Source: Comamonas sp. SCN 65-56 (lineage in GTDB: Bacteria > Pseudomonadota > Gammaproteobacteria > Burkholderiales > Burkholderiaceae_C). Taken from it: DNA of 64,000 bases. Positions within the stretch are counted from its first letter, which is position 1. Each line of letters begins with the position of its first letter. The position numbers were made by a program, and so were the translations under genes. Positions 26,224-34,840 of the stretch are shown here, one piece after another. The notes under the pieces are model-generated. The model ran no database searches. It worked only from the letters and a program-made list of their open reading frames with translations, and was not told the origin of the DNA. The DNA is taken from the NCBI RefSeq assembly GCF_001724135.1, contig NZ_MEDS01000007.1, forward strand, positions 60,899 through 124,898, given 5' to 3'.

Positions 26224-27471
26224 CTAGAGCGCCTGCGCACAGGCCGCCGCGCTGGCCCAGGCCCACTGAAAGTTGTAGCCGCCCAGCCAGCCGGTGATGT
26301 CGACCACCTCGCCGATGAAGTGCAGGCCGGGCTGGGTGGTGGCTTCCAGCGTTTGTTGCGAGAGCGCGCGGGTGTCGACGCCGCCCAGCGTGACTTCGGC
26401 CTTTTTGTAGCCTTCGGTGCCGCTGGGGCTGATGCGCCAGGCGCCCAGTTGTTCGGCCAGTTGGGCCAGCGCCTTGTCGCTCGCCTCGTTCACCGGGCGT
26501 TGCCATTCGGGCCTCTGGCGGGCCCAGGCGTCGGCCAGCCGCGTGGGCAGCCACTGCGCGAGGATGCCGACGATCTGCTTGCGCTCATGCGCCTTGGCGT
26601 GTGCCAGTTCGGCGGGCAGATCGACGCCCGGCGCGAGGTTGATCGCGAGTGGTTCGACCGGCTGCCAGTAGCTTGAAATCTGCAACACCGCCGGGCCTGA
26701 GAGGCCGCGGTGGGTGAACAGCAGGTCTTCATCAAACGCCATGCGCTCTTTAGCGTTGCCGCTGCGTATCTGCACCGGCAGCGACAGACCGGATAGCGGC
26801 GCGAACGCGGCCCAGGCTGCACCGTCGAAGGTGAGCGGCACGAGGCCCGGGCGCTGGGCAACCAGGGGAATGCCGAACTGGCGCGCGATGCGATAACCGA
26901 AGTCGCTCGCGCCGATCTTCGGGATGGACAGGCCGCCGGTGGCGACAACCAGGCGCGTGGCGGTGACAGGCCCGCGCGTGGTGTGGAGCCGATAGCCACT
27001 GTTTTGATAGCTGCCAGCGCTTTCCTTTTGGGCGTTGGAGCTGAAAAAGTCTATGGAATTCACGCTGCACGGCTGCCAACGCTCGACGCAGCCATCGGCG
27101 CATTCGGCAAGCAGCATGTCGATGATCTGGCCGCTCGCGCCATCGCAAAACAGCTGGCCCTTGTGCTTTTCGTGAAACGCGATGCCGTGGCGCTTGACGA
27201 GGGCGATGAAATTTTCGGGGGTGTAGCGCGAGAGGGCTGAACGGGCGAAGCGCGGGTTGGCACCCAGATAGTGGCGGTGCGGCGCGCGCGGGTCTAGCTC
27301 GCGGTTGGTGAAGTTGCAGCGCCCGCCGCCGGAGATGCGGATCTTCTCTGCCACTCGGGCCGCGTGGTCGATGAGCAGCACCCGGCGCCCGCGCTGGCCC
27401 GCCAGCGCCGCGCACAAGAGCCCGGCCGCGCCCGCGCCGAGGATCACCGCGTCAAAGTGGAGTGTTGCCAT
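26224..27471 (-). CDS. NAD(P)/FAD-dependent oxidoreductase, HI0933/BaiN-like flavoprotein
   Basis: A 415-aa flavoprotein. It has the N-terminal dinucleotide motif VILGAGAAGLLCA, the family motif RISGGGRCNFTN, and a C-terminal FIGEVVDITGWLGGYNFQWA that closes the FAD site. These are diagnostic of the HI0933 family; the physiological substrate is unknown. The ATG at 27469-27471 overlaps the end of the RND transporter gene by 20 bases, so the two are probably cotranscribed. A copy of the dispersed repeat lies inside the frame (about residues 141-157), encoding a stretch rich in Ser, Asn and Lys that has the look of an insertion. Confidence 0.85.
   Translation of the reverse strand: MATLHFDAVILGAGAAGLLCAALAGQRGRRVLLIDHAARVAEKIRISGGGRCNFTNRELDPRAPHRHYLGANPRFARSALSRYTPENFIALVKRHGIAFHEKHKGQLFCDGASGQIIDMLLAECADGCVERWQPCSVNSIDFFSSNAQKESAGSYQNSGYRLHTTRGPVTATRLVVATGGLSIPKIGASDFGYRIARQFGIPLVAQRPGLVPLTFDGAAWAAFAPLSGLSLPVQIRSGNAKERMAFDEDLLFTHRGLSGPAVLQISSYWQPVEPLAINLAPGVDLPAELAHAKAHERKQIVGILAQWLPTRLADAWARQRPEWQRPVNEASDKALAQLAEQLGAWRISPSGTEGYKKAEVTLGGVDTRALSQQTLEATTQPGLHFIGEVVDITGWLGGYNFQWAWASAAACAQAL
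27002..27049 (+). repeat. Copy D of the dispersed ATAGCTG repeat inside a coding frame
   Basis: TTTTGATAGCTGCCAGCGCT followed by a GGGCGTTGGAGCTGAAAAA right half. It sits within the flavoprotein gene in the antisense direction and keeps the frame open. Confidence 0.65.
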
Positions 27472-30400
27472 CGGCCTCGCGCCCACGCCCGCGCACGAAG
27501 AGCTTGCGGATCACGAGGAAAAACACCGGCACGAAGAAGATGCCCAGCAAGGTGGAGAACACCATGCCGCCGAGCACCGCGGTGCCGATCGCGTTGCGCC
27601 CGGCCGCGCCCGCGCCGGTGCCCAGCGCCAGCGGCATCACGCCAAAGCCGAACGCGAGCGAGGTCATCAATATGGGGCGCAGGCGCTGGCGCGCGGCGTG
27701 CACCGTGGCTTCGATCAGGCTCATGCCGCGCTCTTGCAACTGCATCGCAAACTCGACGATCAGGATGGCGTTCTTGGACGCAAGACCCACGGTGGTGAGC
27801 AGCCCCACCTGAAAGTACACGTCGTTCGCCAAGCCGCGCCCGTAGGTGGCAATGAGCGCGCCAATCACACCCAGCGGCACCGCCAGCATGACCGAGGCGG
27901 GCACGCTCCAGCTCTCGTACAGCGCCGCCAGGCACAGGAAGACGAAGAGGATGGAAACGGCGTAGAGCAGCGGCGCCTGCGAGCCGGACTGGCGCTCCTG
28001 CAGCGAGGCGCCGGTCCATTCGATGCCGATGCCGGGGGGCATGGTGCCCATGATGCGCTCGACCGCCGCCATCGAGTCGCCCGAACTTGCGCCCGGGGCG
28101 GTGTTGGCCTCCATCTCCATCGCCGGGCTGCCGTTGTAGCGCATGAGCTGCGGCGAGCCGGCGGTCCAGCGGGTGCTCGAAAAACTCCCGAAGCGCACCA
28201 TCTCGCCGTTCTTGTTGCGCACCGACCATTTGGCGATGTCCTGCGGCAGCATACGGTCGGGTGCGTCGCCCTGGATGTAGACACGCTTGACGCGGCCCTG
28301 GTTGATGAAGTCGTTGACGTAGCTGCCGCCCAGCGCGCTGGAGAGCGTGCTGTTGATGTCGGCCGTGGCAATGCCGAAGGCCGCGGCCTTGCGGTCGTCG
28401 ACCACCACCTCCAGCTCCGAGGTGTCGTCAAAGCCCGTGGTGCGCATGGCAGCGAGCGCGGGCTCATGCTGCGCGGCGGCGATCATGTCATCCTTGGCCT
28501 TCATCAATGCCTCGTGGCCCAGGCCGTTGAGATCTTTCAGGATGAAGTTGATGCCGGCGCTCGAACCCAGCCCGCGCACCGGCGGCGGCAGCACGGCGAA
28601 GATGCGCGCATCGCGGATGCGGCGCAGCGCCTGGTTGGCCTTGCGTGCAATCGCCTCGGCCGATTGCTCGGGCAGCGGGCGCTCGTCCCAGCTGGTCAGA
28701 CGCACGAACATGCTGCCCGAGTTCTGGTTGCCATTGAAACCGTAGATCGCGCTGGTGCTGCGGATTTCCGGCATGTCCTTGAAGTACAGGCGGATGTCTT
28801 CCATCACATCCTGCAGCCGGGCGTCGGTGGCTCCTGAAGGCAGGGTGACGTTCACGCGGATGAAGCCCTGGTCCTCATTGGGCAGGAAGGACGTGGGTAG
28901 GCGGTGGAACATCCAGGCCACGGCGGCGAGCACGACTGCAAACAGCACCATCATGCGCAGCGCGCGCGCAAGCAGCCGGCCAACGCTGCTCTGGTAGCGG
29001 TTGGCACTGCTGTCAAAGTGGCGGTTGAACCACTGGAAGAACCGGTCGGCCAGCCCACGCAGGCCGGGCCGCGGCGCATGCCCCGGCTGCGCGTGCGCCG
29101 TGGGCTTGAGCAGGCTGGCGCACAGCGCGGGCGTGAGTGTGAGCGCTATGAAGACCGAGAGCGCCATCGCCGCGACGATGGTGATGGAAAACTGGCGGTA
29201 GATCACGCCGACCGAGCCGGGAAAGAACGCCATCGGCACGAACACCGCCGACAGCGTGAGGCCGATGCCGACCAGCGCCGGCGTGATCTCGCGCATGGAT
29301 TCGCGCGTCGCTTCCTTGGGCGAAAGCCCCTGTTCGTGCATCACGCGTTCGACGTTCTCGATCACCACGATGGCATCGTCCACCAGCAGCCCGATGGCCA
29401 GCACCATGGCGAACATCGTCAGCATGTTGATCGAGTAGCCCATGACATTGAGCACGCCCAGCGTGCCCAGCAGCACCACCGGCACCGAGATCATGGGGAT
29501 GAAGGTGGCGCGCCAGTTCTGCAGGAAGACGAACATGACGAGGGCCACCAGCACCATGGCTTCTGCCAGCGTCTTGAGCACCTCCTTGATCGAGGCGCGC
29601 ACGAAGGGCGTGGAGTCCGAGCTGACGAAGGCGGTGATGCCATCGGGAAAGTAGGGTGCCAGCTGCGCCAGCTTCTTCGCCACGTCGTCGGCCACCTTGG
29701 TGGCATTCGCGCCATCGGCCAGGATGATGCCCAGGCCTGCACCTGGTTTGTCGCCCAGCGTGGAGCGCACGGTGTAGAGGTCGGGCGCCAGTTCGACACG
29801 GCCGATGTCGTCCATGGTGACCAGCGAGCCGTCGGGCAGGGCCTTGAGCACGATGTCCTTGAACTGCTCCACCGTTTGCAGCTTGGTGCGCGCGGTGATC
29901 GTGGCGTTGAGCATCTGGTCCTTCACCGCCGGCAGTGCGCCGAGCTGCCCGGCCGAGACCTGCGCGTTCTGCGCGTTCAGCGCGTTGACCAGATCCGACG
30001 GCATCAGCGCGTACTTCTCCATCAGCGCCGGGTTCATCCAGATGCGCATGGCGTAGGGCGTGCCGAAGACGAAGATGTCGCCCACGCCGTCGATGCGCGC
30101 CAGCACGTCGACCACGTTGGAGCTGAGGTAGTCGCCGATGGTCACCTGCGACACGTTCGGGTCGGGCGAGGTGAAGACGTAGGTGACGAGGAAATCCTGC
30201 CCGCCCTTGTTGATGAACACGCCGCGGCTCTTGACCTGATCGGGCAGGCGATTCATCGCGCCCTGCATCTTGTTTTGCGCCTGCACCTGGGCGACGTCGA
30301 TATTCGCGCCGGGCGCAAAGGTGAGTGTGGTGCGCGAGCGCCCGGCCGAGTCGCTGGTGGACTGCATGTAGAGCAGGTTGTCCAGGCCCTTGAGCTGCTG

Positions 30401-30598
30401 CTCTATCACCTGCGTGACCGAGTTTTCCACCGTCTCGGCCGACGCGCCGGTGTAGGTGGTGTTGATGGTCACGCGCGGCGGCGCGATCTCGGGGTACATC
30501 TCCAGCGGCAGCGTGACGACGGAAAACGCCCCCGCCAGCATGATCATGATGGCGATCACCCAGGCAAAAACCGGGCGGTTGATGAAGAACTGCGCCAT
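27452..30598 (-). CDS. RND efflux pump inner-membrane transporter (AcrB/MexB, HAE1 family)
   Basis: A 1048-aa hydrophobe/amphiphile exporter of full family length. It starts MAQFFINRPVFAWVIAIMIM, has two large periplasmic loops (after TM1 and TM7), and the proton-relay Asp pair in GLLVDDAIVVIENVERVM within TM4. The C-terminal half repeats the 6-TM layout and ends with a charged tail. It exports drugs, solvents or detergents when combined with the adaptor and an outer-membrane channel. The adaptor gene is directly upstream (3 bases apart). No TolC/OprM-type channel gene is next to it, so a channel encoded elsewhere must be used. Confidence 0.95.
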   Translation of the reverse strand: MAQFFINRPVFAWVIAIMIMLAGAFSVVTLPLEMYPEIAPPRVTINTTYTGASAETVENSVTQVIEQQLKGLDNLLYMQSTSDSAGRSRTTLTFAPGANIDVAQVQAQNKMQGAMNRLPDQVKSRGVFINKGGQDFLVTYVFTSPDPNVSQVTIGDYLSSNVVDVLARIDGVGDIFVFGTPYAMRIWMNPALMEKYALMPSDLVNALNAQNAQVSAGQLGALPAVKDQMLNATITARTKLQTVEQFKDIVLKALPDGSLVTMDDIGRVELAPDLYTVRSTLGDKPGAGLGIILADGANATKVADDVAKKLAQLAPYFPDGITAFVSSDSTPFVRASIKEVLKTLAEAMVLVALVMFVFLQNWRATFIPMISVPVVLLGTLGVLNVMGYSINMLTMFAMVLAIGLLVDDAIVVIENVERVMHEQGLSPKEATRESMREITPALVGIGLTLSAVFVPMAFFPGSVGVIYRQFSITIVAAMALSVFIALTLTPALCASLLKPTAHAQPGHAPRPGLRGLADRFFQWFNRHFDSSANRYQSSVGRLLARALRMMVLFAVVLAAVAWMFHRLPTSFLPNEDQGFIRVNVTLPSGATDARLQDVMEDIRLYFKDMPEIRSTSAIYGFNGNQNSGSMFVRLTSWDERPLPEQSAEAIARKANQALRRIRDARIFAVLPPPVRGLGSSAGINFILKDLNGLGHEALMKAKDDMIAAAQHEPALAAMRTTGFDDTSELEVVVDDRKAAAFGIATADINSTLSSALGGSYVNDFINQGRVKRVYIQGDAPDRMLPQDIAKWSVRNKNGEMVRFGSFSSTRWTAGSPQLMRYNGSPAMEMEANTAPGASSGDSMAAVERIMGTMPPGIGIEWTGASLQERQSGSQAPLLYAVSILFVFLCLAALYESWSVPASVMLAVPLGVIGALIATYGRGLANDVYFQVGLLTTVGLASKNAILIVEFAMQLQERGMSLIEATVHAARQRLRPILMTSLAFGFGVMPLALGTGAGAAGRNAIGTAVLGGMVFSTLLGIFFVPVFFLVIRKLFVRGRGREADGNTPL

Positions 30599-30601
30599 CG
30601 C

Positions 30602-31852
30602 TCAGCCCTTCGCGTTGCGGGTGTCGTCCGTGTTGCTCTGCTGTGCCGGCGGCTGCACCGCCACGGGCTTGACCTTGTCGCCCGCCTTGGCGCGCAGCGA
30701 GCCGTCGATCAGGATGCGCTCACCCGCCTTCAGGCCCGCATGCACCTCCCAGCGGTTGCCGACCGCCGCGCCGGTGGCGATGCGGCGGCTCTCCAGCGTG
30801 TCGTCGTCCTTCACCACCAGCACGCGCGCGACACCGGCCGGGTCGCGCGTCACGGCCTGCTGCGGCACCAGCAGGGCGTTCTCGCTCACGCCCTCCTGCA
30901 GCCGGGCGCGCACATACATGCCGGGCATCAGCAAGCCCTCGGGGTTGGGCACCGTGGCGCGCAGCGTGATGGCGCCGGTGGCGGGGTTCACTTGCACGCC
31001 GCTGAATTGCAGCGTGCCGGGGTGCGCGTACGGGCTGCCGTCGTCCAGCACCAGCGTGATGCGCGCCGCGCCTTTCTCATCCTGCGTCAGCTGGCCATCG
31101 GCCAGCTGCTTCTTCAGCCGCAGCACCTCGGTGGTCGATTGCGTGATGTCCACGTACAGCGGGTCGGTTTGCGTGATGGTGGTAAGCAGCTGGGCCTGGT
31201 TGGCGGTGAGCAGCGCGCCGGGGGTGACGGTGGATGCACTCGTGCGCCCGGTGATCGGCGCCTTGATGCGGGTGTAGTCGAGGTTGAGCGTGGCCGCGCG
31301 CACCGCTGCCCTGGCGGCGGCAATGTCCGCTTGCGACTGCGCGAGCGCGGTCTGGCTGTCGTCGTACTGCTGCTGGCTGATGGCTTTCGACTGGATCAAC
31401 TCGGCATTGCGCGCGGCATTCACTTGCGCGGCCCGCTGATTGGTCTGCGCTTTCGCCAGCTGCGCCTGCGCGGTGGCCAGCTGAACTTCAAGACTGGCCG
31501 GGTCGATCTGGTACAGCGCCTGTCCGGCCTTGACCATGGCGCCTTCGGTGAACAGACGCTTTTGCAGGATGCCGCCGACCTGCGGGCGCACTTCGGCGAT
31601 GAGGAAGGCGCTGGTGCGCCCGGGCAGCTCGGTGGTGAAGGTGTGCGGCTCGGTTTGCAGCGTCATCACGCCGACTTCGGCGGGCCCGCCGCCGCCTGCC
31701 GCAGCGATCTTTTTCTCGCCGCAACCGGTAAGTGCCAATGCCAGCGCCACGCCGCACAGGGTGAGCGTGGGTGACAGGCGGGGCAGGGCGTGAACGGCGG
31801 GCGCAGGATGAAGCGCAAGAAAGCCGCGGCAGCAGCGTGGCGCGAGGGTCAT
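30602..31852 (-). CDS. RND efflux periplasmic adaptor lipoprotein (AcrA/MexA family)
   Basis: Membrane-fusion protein of about 416 aa that links the RND transporter to an outer-membrane channel. It has a lipobox LALTGC (Cys44 from the chosen start), the lipoyl/barrel-sandwich halves AEVRPQVGGILQKRLFTEGA and YTRIKAPITGRTS around an Ala/Gln-rich helical hairpin, and the C-terminal membrane-proximal domain. The start is uncertain: ATG at 31850-31852 gives a plausible signal peptide, while in-frame ATGs upstream (31888) would lengthen it without a better ribosome site. First gene of the efflux operon. A perfect palindrome lies about 50-65 bases upstream. Confidence 0.9.
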   Translation of the reverse strand: MTLAPRCCRGFLALHPAPAVHALPRLSPTLTLCGVALALALTGCGEKKIAAAGGGGPAEVGVMTLQTEPHTFTTELPGRTSAFLIAEVRPQVGGILQKRLFTEGAMVKAGQALYQIDPASLEVQLATAQAQLAKAQTNQRAAQVNAARNAELIQSKAISQQQYDDSQTALAQSQADIAAARAAVRAATLNLDYTRIKAPITGRTSASTVTPGALLTANQAQLLTTITQTDPLYVDITQSTTEVLRLKKQLADGQLTQDEKGAARITLVLDDGSPYAHPGTLQFSGVQVNPATGAITLRATVPNPEGLLMPGMYVRARLQEGVSENALLVPQQAVTRDPAGVARVLVVKDDDTLESRRIATGAAVGNRWEVHAGLKAGERILIDGSLRAKAGDKVKPVAVQPPAQQSNTDDTRNAKG

Positions 31853-31902
31853 GGAATCCGGGAGGTCGTGGTGAGAGAGCACGCGCATTGTCGCAACGAA
31901 TG

Positions 31903-31917
31903 GTGCGACTGTCGCAC
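31903..31917. promoter_or_regulatory. Perfect palindrome upstream of the RND operon, candidate operator
   Basis: GTGCGAC-T-GTCGCAC, seven-base arms with a one-base centre. A third TCGCA half-site lies about 10 bases to the left (31891-31895). No regulator gene is adjacent, so the binding protein is unknown. Confidence 0.45.
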
Positions 31918-31982
31918 ATGCCGCGCCCTTGGATACGGTGCGCAGCGGGCTCTTCATGTTTCTTTACGCGCCGGGGCGCTGG

Positions 31983-32897
31983 TCACGCGCGCGCAGCAGT
32001 CCCCAGGCGGCTGCCCTCGTGCCACTGATTGACCACCAGCCCCGTCAGCACCACCGCCGTGCCCAGCCACTGCCAGCGCGTGGGCTGCTCGCCCAGCAGC
32101 GCCACGCCCGCCCACAGCCCGACGATGGGCACCAGCAGCGAGAATGGCGCCACCTCGCCCGCCGGGTGGCGCTGCAAGAGCCGCGTCCACAGGCTGTAGG
32201 CGGCGAGCGTGGAGAGCAGCGCCAGGTACAGCACCGCGCCGATCGCCAGCCAGCCCATGTCGGCCAGTTCCCGCGCCATCCGCTCTGGCCCATCCAGCCA
32301 GGCCGAAAGCGCGAAGAACGGGACTATCGCCACCACGCCGCTCCAGACAATAAAGGGAAAAGGCTGGTAAACGCATACCTGACTTGCGCGTCTAGCTACG
32401 ATATTTGAAGCCGCCCACATCGCCGACGCGCCGGTGGTCAACACGAAGCCGGCCAGTGTCATCTGCCCTGGCGCGTCGCCGTGCGCGCTGGCGATCGCCA
32501 GCAGCCCGGCCATCGCCACCGCCAGCCCCAGCCACTGCGCCGGGCGCACGCGTTCCTTGAGCCAGGGCGCGGCCGCCAGCGTGAAAAAGACCTGCATCTG
32601 CATCACCACCGAGGCCATGCTCGCCGTCATGCCCAGGCGCAGGCCGAGGAACAGCAGGCCGAACTGCCCCACGCCTTGCGCCAGGCCGTAGCCGACGACG
32701 AAGCGCCAGGGCAGCGTCGGCGGGCGCACAAAGAGCAGGAAGGGCAGCGACGCGGCGCAGTAGCGCAGCGCGCCCAGCAGCATCGGGCTGACGTCGCGCA
32801 GCCCGAGCTTCATCACGACGAAGTTCAGCCCCCAGATGACGACGACGGCGAGCGCCCGCGCCCAGTCGCCGCGCGAGAACGACGCGCGTGCGCTCAT
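31983..32897 (-). CDS. DMT-superfamily (EamA) transporter
   Basis: A 304-aa inner-membrane protein with about ten transmembrane helices made of two EamA repeats (the first starts near WGLNFVVMKLGLRDVSP, the second near GASAMWAASNIVARRA). Members export amino acids and other small metabolites; the substrate is unknown here. The ATG at 32895-32897 overlaps the stop of the upstream epimerase gene (ATGA). It is the last gene of the five-gene operon that begins at 36978, which suggests export of a metabolite related to that pathway. Confidence 0.88.
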   Translation of the reverse strand: MSARASFSRGDWARALAVVVIWGLNFVVMKLGLRDVSPMLLGALRYCAASLPFLLFVRPPTLPWRFVVGYGLAQGVGQFGLLFLGLRLGMTASMASVVMQMQVFFTLAAAPWLKERVRPAQWLGLAVAMAGLLAIASAHGDAPGQMTLAGFVLTTGASAMWAASNIVARRASQVCVYQPFPFIVWSGVVAIVPFFALSAWLDGPERMARELADMGWLAIGAVLYLALLSTLAAYSLWTRLLQRHPAGEVAPFSLLVPIVGLWAGVALLGEQPTRWQWLGTAVVLTGLVVNQWHEGSRLGTAARA

Positions 32898-33901
32898 GCC
32901 GTCACCGGCCGGCCCTGCGCGGCGCGCGCGGCGATGAAGGCGTCGAACGCCTGCGCGCTGGTCTTGGCCGGTACGTAGCCAAACACCTCTTTCAGCGCGG
33001 TGTTGAGCAGCACCGGCCGGTAGCGCAGAAAGTCGAGCTGCTCCGGGCCGTAGCGGCTGATGCCGAGTTTGGCGCCGATCGTGAGCAGCGCCTTCAGCAG
33101 CCCGGCGGGGAAGTCGGTCGTGCGCTTGCCCAGCCGCGCGGCGATCTGGTGGATGGTGAGCGCCCCGTCGCCCGCCAGGTTGTAGCAACCGGGCCGCGCC
33201 CGGCCCGAGAGCGCGTGCAGCATGGCGCCGCGCACGTCCTCGTCCCAGATGAAGACAAAAGGGCTGTCGCTTCCCTTGATCGCGATGAGGCGCGGCTTTT
33301 CGAACAGCGCGGTGATCTGGTTGTCCACCCGCTCGCCGAGGATGGTGCCGATCCGCAGCACGGTCTGCGCCAGCTCGGGGTGGCTGCGCCGGTGCTCGGC
33401 CAGCATTTCTTCGACCAGGCGCTTGTGGTGTGCGTAGGCAAAGACTTCGTTGCCGCGCAGCGGCATGTCCTCGGTCAGCCAGGGCGCGTTATCCACGTGG
33501 TAGCCGTAGGCTGCGCCGCTGGACGAGACGACGATGTGGCGCACGCCGCTGGCAAGACACGCCGCGAGCACGTTGCGCGTGCCGCCAACGTCCACTGCGT
33601 ATTCGAATTCGCGCGTCATGCCCTTGCCCGGCGTGACGATGGAGGCCAGGTGCACGACGGTGTCGGGCGCGAAGCGCGCAAACTGTGCGGCTAGGTCTGC
33701 GGCGCGCACGTCGAGCACGGCGTACTGCACGCCGGCGAGTTGCCGCTCGGCCGGCACGGCGCGCACGTCACAGGCCAGCACCGCGTCGATCATCCCCTGT
33801 GCAAGCTGGGCGCCCAGCGCCGCGATGATGCCGCGGCCGACGAAGCCGTCGGCGCCGGTGACGAGCACGCGCCGCGCGGCCGGGGTGTGGGAGGTGTTCA
33901 T
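32894..33901 (-). CDS. NAD-dependent epimerase/dehydratase family protein (extended SDR)
   Basis: A 335-aa extended short-chain dehydrogenase. It has the Rossmann motif VLVTGADGFVGRG, VHLASIVTPGKG after strand 4, catalytic Ser in VVSSSGAAYG and the YxxxK pair in YAHHKRLVEE. No sugar-nucleotide genes surround it. In the setting of an SDR, a flavin monooxygenase and a bile-acid-type symporter, a 3-beta-hydroxysteroid-dehydrogenase-like or related role is possible, but this is only a guess. The start overlaps the symporter stop and its stop overlaps the EamA gene, both by 4 bases. Confidence 0.85.
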   Translation of the reverse strand: MNTSHTPAARRVLVTGADGFVGRGIIAALGAQLAQGMIDAVLACDVRAVPAERQLAGVQYAVLDVRAADLAAQFARFAPDTVVHLASIVTPGKGMTREFEYAVDVGGTRNVLAACLASGVRHIVVSSSGAAYGYHVDNAPWLTEDMPLRGNEVFAYAHHKRLVEEMLAEHRRSHPELAQTVLRIGTILGERVDNQITALFEKPRLIAIKGSDSPFVFIWDEDVRGAMLHALSGRARPGCYNLAGDGALTIHQIAARLGKRTTDFPAGLLKALLTIGAKLGISRYGPEQLDFLRYRPVLLNTALKEVFGYVPAKTSAQAFDAFIAARAAQGRPVTA

Positions 33902-34821
33902 GCGTGGCCTTGCGTGGCGGCGACGGGCGTGCTGCGGCGCGCCCAGAGGCTCGCCAGCACCAGGCCGGCGATGATGTCCCAGAAGCCCCAGACGCCGGCG
34001 ACCACCGCCATGCCGCCAAGGCCGCCGAAGAAGCTGAAGACCAGCACCAGGCCCAGGCCCGCGTTCCTGATGCCGACCTCGAAGGTGATGGCGCGCCGGT
34101 CGTAGTCGGGCACGCGAAACAGCCGCGCACAGCCGTAGCCGGTGGCCAGCGCCAGCGCGTCGTGCAGCGCCACGGCCAGCAGCACCTCGCCGGTGTAGTC
34201 GATGAAAAAGCGCCAGTTGCCGACGATCGCCCCGATGATGAAGCCGATCAGCGCGAGAAAACTGACGATGCCCACCGGCCGCTTGACGCGCGCCGTGATG
34301 CGCGGCCAGCGGTGCGCGATGAAGATGCCGATGACAAAGGGCACGCCGATGATGGCGATGATGTGGCCCATCATCTCCCAGGGGCTGAGCGCGATGCGCT
34401 GAAACAGCGGCGCAGCCGTTGGATGCAGGTGCGCCCAGAAAGCGAAGTTGACCGGCATCAGCACGATGGACAGCGCGTTGGAGACGGCGGTCATCGACAC
34501 GCTCAGCGCCACATTGCCCTTGGCCTGGTGCGTCAGGATGTTGCTGACGTTGCCCGGCGGGCAGCAGGCCACGAGGATCATGCCGAGCGCGATGCTGGGC
34601 TCGACGCGCAGCAGCAGCGACAGCGCGAAGGTGATGGCCGGCAGCACCAGGAACTGCGCCGCGATGCCGACGCCAAAGGCCAGCGGCATCTTGAGCACGC
34701 GGCGAAAGTCCTCGACGCGCGTATCGAGCGCGATGCCGAACATCAAAAAGCCCAGCACCCAGTTCAGCAGCACGAGCGATGCCGGGTTGAAGTTCAGCCG
34801 AATCTCGTCGATGGGCAGCAT
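33898..34821 (-). CDS. Bile acid:sodium symporter family transporter
   Basis: A 307-aa membrane protein with nine to ten hydrophobic segments. It carries BASS-family features: LVACCPPGNVSNILTHQAKG (the conserved cross-over region with Pro-Gly and Asn) and FEVGIRNAGLGLVL near the C-terminus. Characterised members import bile acids or organic anions with sodium; bacterial substrates are diverse. It lies within a block of overlapping genes (4-base overlap with the downstream epimerase, 19 bases after the flavin monooxygenase), which suggests uptake of the substrate oxidised by its neighbours. Confidence 0.88.
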   Translation of the reverse strand: MLPIDEIRLNFNPASLVLLNWVLGFLMFGIALDTRVEDFRRVLKMPLAFGVGIAAQFLVLPAITFALSLLLRVEPSIALGMILVACCPPGNVSNILTHQAKGNVALSVSMTAVSNALSIVLMPVNFAFWAHLHPTAAPLFQRIALSPWEMMGHIIAIIGVPFVIGIFIAHRWPRITARVKRPVGIVSFLALIGFIIGAIVGNWRFFIDYTGEVLLAVALHDALALATGYGCARLFRVPDYDRRAITFEVGIRNAGLGLVLVFSFFGGLGGMAVVAGVWGFWDIIAGLVLASLWARRSTPVAATQGHA

Positions 34822-34840
34822 GGCGGGCCTTTCAAAACGA

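Noticed and set aside
28904..31774. A 956-codon open frame on the plus strand opposite the RND genes
   Set aside because: Its translation is rich in His/Arg/Gln with no recognisable domain, which is the usual shadow of GC-rich coding sequence. The minus strand here encodes complete AcrB- and AcrA-family proteins.
32341..32420. AT-richer patch within the EamA transporter gene as a possible insertion or frameshift
   Set aside because: The frame stays open and both EamA halves are complete; the patch encodes a loop and helix that fit the family pattern.
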